This document shows positions 50,427 to 56,047 of a stretch of 56,047 nt of DNA, one piece after another (the first letter of the stretch is position 1; each line of letters opens with the position of its first letter). The DNA comes from Eutrophocola sp964601805 (GTDB lineage: Bacteria; Pseudomonadota; Gammaproteobacteria; Pseudomonadales; Pseudohongiellaceae), in contig CAZROW010000011.1 of the NCBI GenBank assembly GCA_964601805.1, forward strand, positions 1 through 56,047, read 5' to 3'. The position numbers and the translations under genes were made by a program. Under the pieces are notes generated by a model. It saw nothing but the letters and a program-made list of their open reading frames with translations. It made no database searches and was not told the origin of the DNA.

Positions 50427-52085
50427 ATGCCAGACACCCCCCCTTCCAGCTCATCACTGAGCGCTTCATCCAGCCATGACACCGATGTCCTGATTATCGG
50501 CGGCGGTGCTGCGGGTCTCAGCCTGGCACTGAAAGTGGCGGACCAGGCCCGGGTTACCATCCTGTCAAAAAGCTCTCTCGAGCATGGTTCAACCTATTAT
50601 GCCCAGGGCGGCATAGCGGCCGTGCTTGATGAGCATGACAGTTGTGAGTCCCATGTCGAGGACACACTGATCGCCGGTGACGGCCTGTGTAACAGGGAGG
50701 TGGTTGAATACACCGTCTCACGCGGTCGCGAGTGTATCAACTGGCTGGTAGAACAGGGCGTGAAGTTTACCCAGGCAAATGCCGCTCCCGACAAGCCGGG
50801 CCAGTATCACCTGAGCAAGGAAGGTGGACACAGCCACCGCCGTGTCGTGCATGCTGCCGATGCCACAGGCCGCGCCGTGTTCGAAGGCCTGGCCGCCCAG
50901 GTCATGGAACATCCCAATATCACCTTCCGCATCAACACGGTGGCAGTAGACCTGATCACGACAGCCAAGTTGGGGCAAAAGGGAAACCGGTGTGTCGGCG
51001 CCTATGTCCTCAATGAAATCAGTGGCCAGGTTAATGTCTACCGTGCCCGTTTTGTCATCCTGGCCACCGGCGGTGCCAGCAAAGCCTACCTGTACACATC
51101 CAATCCTGATGGTGCCAGTGGTGATGGCATCGCCATGGCCTGGCGCGCGGGCTGCCGCATAGCCAACATGGAGTTCAACCAGTTTCACCCGACCTGTCTC
51201 TACCACCCCCAGGCCAAGTCCTTTCTGATTACCGAGGCCCTGCGTGGAGAAGGCGCCCAGCTGAAGCTACCCGATGGCACGCGCTTCATGAAAGATTATG
51301 ATCCGCGCGGCGAACTGGCCCCCCGTGATATTGTCGCGCGCGCCATTGACTCGGAAATGAAACGCCTGGGTTGCAGTTGTGTCTACCTGGACATCAGCCA
51401 CAAACCGGATGCCTTTATTTTTGAGCATTTTCCAACCATTTACGAAAAGTGCCTGGAATACGGCATTGATATCACCCGTGAGAAGATTCCCGTAGTACCG
51501 GCTGCCCACTACAGCTGTGGTGGCGTCATCGTCGACCTGGACGGCAAAACCGATGTCGAAAATGTTTATGCCATCGGGGAAACCAGTTGCACCGGCCTGC
51601 ATGGTGCCAACCGCATGGCCAGCAATTCCCTGCTGGAGTGTTTCGTCTTTGCCTTTGCCGCTGGCGAGGACATCCTTGCCCGCCTGGACACGGTGTCCCT
51701 GCACAGCAATATTCCGCCCTGGGATGAAAGCCAGGTCACCGACTCGGATGAAGACGTGGTGATTGCCCATAACTGGGATGAGATCAGGCGCTTCATGTGG
51801 GATTACGTGGGCATTGTCCGCACCAACAAGCGCCTGCAACGGGCACAGAACCGCATAGAGTTGCTGCAACAGGAAATACGCTGGTATTACTCTAAGTACC
51901 GGGTCAGCACCCACCTGCTTGAACTGCGCAACCTGGCACTGGTGGCACAACTGATAATCCAGTCTGCCATGAACCGGAAAGAAAGCCGGGGCTTACACTT
52001 TACGCTGGATTATCCCGAAAAATTGCCTACAGCTACTGACACCGTGCTGGTGCCCAGGAATTATATGGCCGACAGCGATGACTGA
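50427..52085 (+). CDS. nadB: L-aspartate oxidase
   Basis: A 552-residue flavoprotein that oxidises aspartate to iminoaspartate for NAD synthesis. FAD-binding VLIIGGGAAGLSLAL (about residue 25), HGSTYYAQGGIAAVLDEHD, substrate-binding HRRVVHAADATGR, and the C-terminal FAD motif GETSCTGLHGANRMASNSLLE are all present, with the helical cap to residue ~540. It is divergent from rpoE, as in Pseudomonas. The ATG at 50427 gives a Ser-rich leader (MPDTPPSSSSLSASSSHDTD); a TTG at 50400 is the alternative. No strong ribosome site is seen for either. Confidence 0.94.
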   Translation: MPDTPPSSSSLSASSSHDTDVLIIGGGAAGLSLALKVADQARVTILSKSSLEHGSTYYAQGGIAAVLDEHDSCESHVEDTLIAGDGLCNREVVEYTVSRGRECINWLVEQGVKFTQANAAPDKPGQYHLSKEGGHSHRRVVHAADATGRAVFEGLAAQVMEHPNITFRINTVAVDLITTAKLGQKGNRCVGAYVLNEISGQVNVYRARFVILATGGASKAYLYTSNPDGASGDGIAMAWRAGCRIANMEFNQFHPTCLYHPQAKSFLITEALRGEGAQLKLPDGTRFMKDYDPRGELAPRDIVARAIDSEMKRLGCSCVYLDISHKPDAFIFEHFPTIYEKCLEYGIDITREKIPVVPAAHYSCGGVIVDLDGKTDVENVYAIGETSCTGLHGANRMASNSLLECFVFAFAAGEDILARLDTVSLHSNIPPWDESQVTDSDEDVVIAHNWDEIRRFMWDYVGIVRTNKRLQRAQNRIELLQQEIRWYYSKYRVSTHLLELRNLALVAQLIIQSAMNRKESRGLHFTLDYPEKLPTATDTVLVPRNYMADSDD

Positions 52086-52093
52086 ATGTACCT

Positions 52094-52339
52094 TCAGGCA
52101 GTTGCAAGGACGGTGGCGATTATTGACTGCAAACCCTTCTCTGGAACAGGCTCGCCCCTGACCAGCCACAGGAACAGGTCCTGGTCCTCTTCTTCCAGTA
52201 ACTCGGCATAAGCCCGTTTTTCGTCGCTGCTCAAACCCGGCAGGACTTTTTCAGCAAACGGCACAAGAATGAGGTCCAGCTCCAGCATGCCTCGCCTGCT
52301 GTGCCAGTACATTTTCTTCAAGTCGATATTTTCTTCCAT
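52094..52339 (-). CDS. sdhE: Succinate dehydrogenase FAD assembly factor SdhE
   Basis: An 81-residue SdhE (formerly YgfY/CptB), which helps attach FAD covalently to SdhA. The diagnostic RGxxE motif is in YWHSRRGMLELDLIL near residues 12-26, followed by LSSDEKRAYAELLEEEDQDLFLWL. ATG 52339 (MEENIDLKKM) gives the usual length; the frame continues upstream without support. It is convergent with nadB and divergent from ygfZ, the classical sdhE-ygfZ pair. Confidence 0.93.
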   Translation of the reverse strand: MEENIDLKKMYWHSRRGMLELDLILVPFAEKVLPGLSSDEKRAYAELLEEEDQDLFLWLVRGEPVPEKGLQSIIATVLATA

Positions 52340-52521
52340 AGTGCCCGGGACTCTTTGTGCCTGTATCAGGGATTCATTGAAATGGATGGCCAAACCAAAT
52401 TTTACCATTGAACAGGTCTTTCCACGTGGCTATTTAACTCTATTGTGGCAACATTTATACTGCCCACCCGGTCACTATCGACCGTCACCTCTTCTGTTCC
52501 TGCACCGAATACTGCAAAACC

Positions 52522-53448
52522 ATGGAAAGTTTCTACACATCACTCGATTATCAGGATCTGCTGGAAGTCAGCGGCCAGGATTGCGAAAAATTTCTCCAGG
52601 GCCAGGTAACTTGTGACCTGGCACATTTTGCCAATGACCAGTACGGCCTGGGGGCACTTTGCAACAACAAGGGCCGGGTGTATTCCAGTTTCCGACTCCT
52701 GAAACATGAAGACAGTTTTTTCATGGCCATGCAGCCGGGGCTCGCGGAAATTACGCAAACCACCCTGAATAAATACATTCCCTTTTACAAGGCCGAAATT
52801 GGAGATGCCAGCACACGCTATCACCGCGCCGGCCTTTACGGGCCACTGGCCGCTGAATTCCTGGCAGACCATCTGCAGGGGTTACCCGATCCAGGACATG
52901 GACTGACATCTGGTGAGCACCTGGTGATCAATCTCAGTAGCAACCTGCCGCGGTTTGAGATCTGGTCTTCGTCTGCCGACGCATTGGCGGAATTGCTCAG
53001 AAACAGCAATCTGCCTGAGCAGGCTGACAGCACGGCTTGGCAGGCACTCGACCTGGAGGCCGGACTGTTTTTCATCGGGGTGGAAGATATAGAGCAATAC
53101 ACGCCGGAAGAAGCCAATCTTGATCTGGCCGGATTCGTCAGCTTCGATAAAGGCTGTTACACCGGCCAGGAAATCGTGGCACGCATGCACTATCGGGGCA
53201 AGGCGGGTAAACGCCTCTACATAGTCACTATCGAAAACTGCCCTGATCTGGGGCAAAAAACACTCCATGATTCGTCTGGAAAAATTCTAGGAAACATCAC
53301 TAACCTGTTGTATTTAAATGGTAATGTAAAAGCGTTAACCGTCCTCAAAACAACACTTGATAACAGCACTACTCTTGCACTGGATGGCCTGAACGATGAC
53401 AGTGTAATAACAGTCTCCATGCCTGATTATTCATCCCAGGTTGCCTGA
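52522..53448 (+). CDS. ygfZ: Folate-dependent iron-sulfur cluster protein YgfZ
   Basis: A 308-residue protein of the GcvT/YgfZ family that uses tetrahydrofolate in maturing or repairing some Fe-S enzymes, such as MiaB. The signature KGCYTGQEIVARMHYRGKAGKRL (about residues 210-232) carries the conserved Cys. YQDLLEVSGQDCEKFLQGQVTCDL opens the protein in family style. ATG 52522 follows a leader without a strong ribosome site. It is divergent from sdhE. Confidence 0.93.
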   Translation: MESFYTSLDYQDLLEVSGQDCEKFLQGQVTCDLAHFANDQYGLGALCNNKGRVYSSFRLLKHEDSFFMAMQPGLAEITQTTLNKYIPFYKAEIGDASTRYHRAGLYGPLAAEFLADHLQGLPDPGHGLTSGEHLVINLSSNLPRFEIWSSSADALAELLRNSNLPEQADSTAWQALDLEAGLFFIGVEDIEQYTPEEANLDLAGFVSFDKGCYTGQEIVARMHYRGKAGKRLYIVTIENCPDLGQKTLHDSSGKILGNITNLLYLNGNVKALTVLKTTLDNSTTLALDGLNDDSVITVSMPDYSSQVA

Positions 53449-53631
53449 CAAGCTCCCTGGTGCCCAGGTGCTGGTCAAACCCGCCTCTCCACAGTTTGTA
53501 ACAGCAATTTTGCGACAATCTTCGATATCATGTGACCTGATTCATGTTTTGTGGATTTGTAGCCCTTTGTCGCAAAGAAATTGCTAAGATTATTACCTGA
53601 CTTGGTCCATTCAAATTCAGGGTATGCATCG

Positions 53632-56047
53632 ATGATTTACCTTGCTGTTGATTGTGTAACGCACAAAGCTACGTATTCACGATTAGCTGCCCTTCTTTGT
53701 CTGCTTCTTTCTTTTGTCTCTTTCCATGCTACAGCCCAGAACAACGTCATCGGCCGGGTTATTACCACCTCCGGAACAGTAGTTGCGATTGATGAAGACA
53801 ACAACACCCGCGAACTGCTCAGGCGCTCCAATATTTTTCTCGGCGATACCGTGGTTACCGGTCCCCAGGGGTTTGCCCAGATCAGGATGCGCGACAGCGC
53901 CATGCTCGCACTCAAGGAAGAGACCGAATACAAATTCAAGGAGTTTGAGTTTGACGGCAATTCAGCAACGCCCGATAGCGTGGTCATGGAAATGGTACGC
54001 GGCGGCTTCAGGACCATTACCGGATCAATTGGCGATAGTGAAAATGATACGTATCGTGTCGAAACAGCATTTGCCTATATAGGTGTTCGCGGGACTTCCC
54101 ACGAAGCTGTCATTGCCTTTGGCTCACTGTTCACCGGTGTCTCCGATGGCGGTACTACCGTCACCAATGAACTTGGTTCGATCGACACCGGTGTCGGCGG
54201 TGACTTTGATTATGCCGTGACCACCCAGGGACAGGCTCCCCAGGGACTGCTCCAGCAACCCAACCAGCTTGGCCAGATTGCCATTGTGACCGTGAACCTT
54301 GATGACGAGGACGACGACACAGGCGGCAATGATAACGGGGATGATAATAACGGCGGCGACAACAATAATGCCGCAGGTGGTGGCGACAATAATGGCGGTG
54401 ACAACAACGCCGGTGGAGGCAACAACGACGGCGCCAATAATAATGCCGGCGGTGGCAACCAGGGCGGCGGCGACAATACTCCCCCTAACTTTGACAACCT
54501 GGGTGGCGACAACCAGGGTGGTGGCAACAACTTTGCCACTCCACAAGCCGGCGGCACGGGCACTCCCAATACCCAGGTCGGGGTTACCAACACGGGTAAT
54601 ACGGGCGGTGATGCCGGTGGCGCGACCACGCCTGCTCCGGGCGGCAACACCGACCAGGCTATCAATCCCCTTCAGAATGTTCGCAGCCCCTCCAATATCA
54701 CTAATCCAGGAGAAACTGTTGTCGACACAGATGGAGACGGCGTTCCGGATACCGAGGATGCCTTTCCAAACAATCCTGCAGAAAGTCGGGACACCGATGG
54801 CGATGGTGTTGGCGACAACGCTGACGCCTTTCCCCTGGACCCGGCAGAGTCAGCAGACAGCGATGGTGACGGTGTAGGCGACTTCGCTGATGCGTTCCCC
54901 GAAGATCCGCTGGAGTTCCTGGATAGCGATGGCGACGGTTTTGGCAATAACAGCGATGCCTTTCCCAACGACCCCCTGGAAAATCTGGACAGTGATAATG
55001 ATGGCGTAGGTGACAACAGCGACCCGGCACCCAATGATCCCTCCATACCCGGTGACGGCACCGATGGAACCGGGGGTGATGGAGCAGATGGAACCGGGGG
55101 TGATGGTACAGGTGGCGATGGAACCGGGGGCGATGGCACAGGTGGAGATGGAACCGGGGGCGATGGCACCGGAGGTGAAGATGGCACACCCGCCGATATC
55201 GATACTGACGGTGATGGTGTTATCGACAGTGAAGATGCTTTTCCGCTGGATGAAAACGAACAGTTTGATACCGATGGCGACGGCGTCGGAGACAATGCCG
55301 ACCAGTTCCCGAATGACCCTTCCCGCTTTCAAATCGTTGCTGTTTTAACACCAACCCAGATCGCCAACATTGAAAACGGGCTACGTCGTGGCTTCACCCT
55401 TTCAGGTAATTTCCCTGCCACTGTGGATGGAGTTTCCTATCCAGCAATCTTGTACGGTGACAGTAATGATGCCTCTGGTGGCTATCCCATACTGATCCTG
55501 GAAGGCTCACAGGTGGCGGATAATGGCACCATCCTGTTTCCTGAAACAGAAACTACAATTTTCAAGACTTCAGGTACGGTTAACAACTCCGCGCTTGGTT
55601 TTACCTCGTCCCTGACGAGCTACAACGGTCTGAAAACCTTCGATGTGCAGTGGGGCTTATGGGGTCCCGGCCAGTTCCTGCGCTCCTATACCAACCCGGC
55701 TGACGACACGGTTTTTTCCAATATTGGCTTTGACATGATCTGGGCCAGCACCCTGCCTACTGACCTGGCTGAGTTTACCGGGCAGGCCCATTACTGGGGT
55801 ATGGACAATTTCCTGGGCGGCTCAAACAACGCTGGCGCACTGACTGACTTCTTTGCCACCTTTGACGTGGACTTTGGCTCCAGCACCAATAACGTGACTG
55901 GCGGTTTCATGGAATTTTGCCTGGGTGGCGGCAGCAATGGCTGTGACGAAAACAGCGGTGCTGAAGAGTGGGAACTGGAGTTTACCGGCGAACTCCAGGG
56001 TGACATGCTATTGGCCGGCCCCAATTACGTGGTCATCAATGACACCG
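53632..56047 (+). CDS. Secreted FecR-domain protein with thrombospondin type-3 repeats (3' end outside window)
   Basis: An open frame of at least 805 codons from ATG 53632, with no stop before the window end. A signal peptide ends SFHATAQ (about residue 36). A FecR-type domain follows (residues ~40-160: GRVITTSGTVVAIDEDN, FLGDTVVTGPQGFAQIRMRD, TAFAYIGVRGTSHEAVI), then an Asn/Gly-rich linker (about 225-345). Five Asp-rich thrombospondin type-3 repeats of 24 residues (DTDGDGVPDTEDAFPNNPAE type, residues ~365-470), a GGDGT repeat tract (~475-515), two more type-3 repeats (~523-563) and a beta-rich C-terminal domain come next. The Asp repeats should bind calcium; a surface or extracellular role is likely. 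It is not an anti-sigma FecR because it lacks the membrane anchor. Confidence 0.85.
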   Translation, partial: MIYLAVDCVTHKATYSRLAALLCLLLSFVSFHATAQNNVIGRVITTSGTVVAIDEDNNTRELLRRSNIFLGDTVVTGPQGFAQIRMRDSAMLALKEETEYKFKEFEFDGNSATPDSVVMEMVRGGFRTITGSIGDSENDTYRVETAFAYIGVRGTSHEAVIAFGSLFTGVSDGGTTVTNELGSIDTGVGGDFDYAVTTQGQAPQGLLQQPNQLGQIAIVTVNLDDEDDDTGGNDNGDDNNGGDNNNAAGGGDNNGGDNNAGGGNNDGANNNAGGGNQGGGDNTPPNFDNLGGDNQGGGNNFATPQAGGTGTPNTQVGVTNTGNTGGDAGGATTPAPGGNTDQAINPLQNVRSPSNITNPGETVVDTDGDGVPDTEDAFPNNPAESRDTDGDGVGDNADAFPLDPAESADSDGDGVGDFADAFPEDPLEFLDSDGDGFGNNSDAFPNDPLENLDSDNDGVGDNSDPAPNDPSIPGDGTDGTGGDGADGTGGDGTGGDGTGGDGTGGDGTGGDGTGGEDGTPADIDTDGDGVIDSEDAFPLDENEQFDTDGDGVGDNADQFPNDPSRFQIVAVLTPTQIANIENGLRRGFTLSGNFPATVDGVSYPAILYGDSNDASGGYPILILEGSQVADNGTILFPETETTIFKTSGTVNNSALGFTSSLTSYNGLKTFDVQWGLWGPGQFLRSYTNPADDTVFSNIGFDMIWASTLPTDLAEFTGQAHYWGMDNFLGGSNNAGALTDFFATFDVDFGSSTNNVTGGFMEFCLGGGSNGCDENSGAEEWELEFTGELQGDMLLAGPNYVVINDT
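55075..55175 (+). repeat. GGDGT-coding 15-bp tandem repeat
   Basis: Inside the FecR-domain gene, units of 15 bases (GGGGGCGATGGCACA and variants) encode consecutive Gly-Gly-Asp-Gly-Thr pentapeptides, about seven copies. Alternating GGAACC and GGCACA variants give a longer 30-base period in the last four, a sign of recent unit duplication. Confidence 0.85.

Noticed and set aside
51267..51950. 227-residue minus-strand open frame inside nadB
   Set aside because: Antisense shadow; nadB motifs cover the same region on the plus strand.
55075..55175. Regular repeats considered as a CRISPR array
   Set aside because: Units are contiguous 15-mers with no spacers and lie in a coding frame.
54672..55295. 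Pro/Ser-rich minus-strand frames opposite the calcium-binding repeats
   Set aside because: Produced by the repeat composition (GGDGT and DGDG read in reverse), not a real gene.

Overview
The window reads as part of the chromosome (probably an assembled genome or MAG, given the 100-N gap) of a gammaproteobacterium related to Pseudomonas and the marine oligotrophic gammaproteobacteria. The gene order around ybaB-recR, rpoE-rseA-rseC-mucD-lepA-lepB-rnc-era-recO and nadB-sdhE-ygfZ matches the arrangement known from Pseudomonas. The accessory genes (TonB receptor, hydroxycinnamoyl-CoA hydratase-lyase, FAH, VOC and DUF6152 proteins, DUF1592 haem protein) fit an aerobic heterotroph using plant- or algae-derived aromatics. 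I saw no tRNA, rRNA, IS element, prophage or CRISPR array.

Region by region. 1-7.6 kb: the C-terminal end of a PspF-type activator, then a minus-strand housekeeping block (membrane protein, YcgN, YcgL, rnd, recR, ybaB, dnaX, SRP RNA) and a TraB/GumN protein. dnaX carries what looks like a complete programmed -1 frameshift site. 7.8-11.2 kb: a two-gene C39-peptidase ABC exporter plus HlyD adaptor with no visible substrate. 11.4-34.3 kb: an accessory region with feruloyl-CoA hydratase/lyase, a 52-residue membrane protein, a bicupin, an AmpG-like permease, an FAH-family hydrolase, malonyl-CoA decarboxylase, a cluster of secreted DUF6152 and associated proteins, a hydrolase-TonB receptor-VOC series, WrbA, a DUF1592-type dihaem protein, and a small cluster with a LeuA/NifV-like synthase divergent from a core MetE-like methyltransferase, followed by an IclR regulator, an O-methyltransferase, a DUF3237 protein and a VOC protein.

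34.4-41.8 kb: uppP, tsaB, a Lys/Ala-rich histone H1-like protein, adk, mazG, rlmD, cysM, recO; relA is not in its usual place between rlmD and mazG. 41.8-53.4 kb: era, rnc, DUF4845, lepB, lepA, mucD, rseC, rseA, rpoE (envelope-stress sigma factor with a probable autoregulatory promoter; rseB/mucB is missing from the cluster), then nadB, sdhE and ygfZ. 53.6 kb to the end: the first 805 codons of a secreted FecR-domain protein with seven thrombospondin-type-3 calcium-binding repeats, running off the window.

The best candidates for undescribed biology are the DUF6152 set, which occurs alone and fused to a second domain and shares a predicted mature N-terminal His-His; the LeuA-like/MetE-like cluster; the orphan C39 exporter; and an unexplained 17-bp RNA-type hairpin at 28602-28648. 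All functions are read from sequence by eye; no database search was run.
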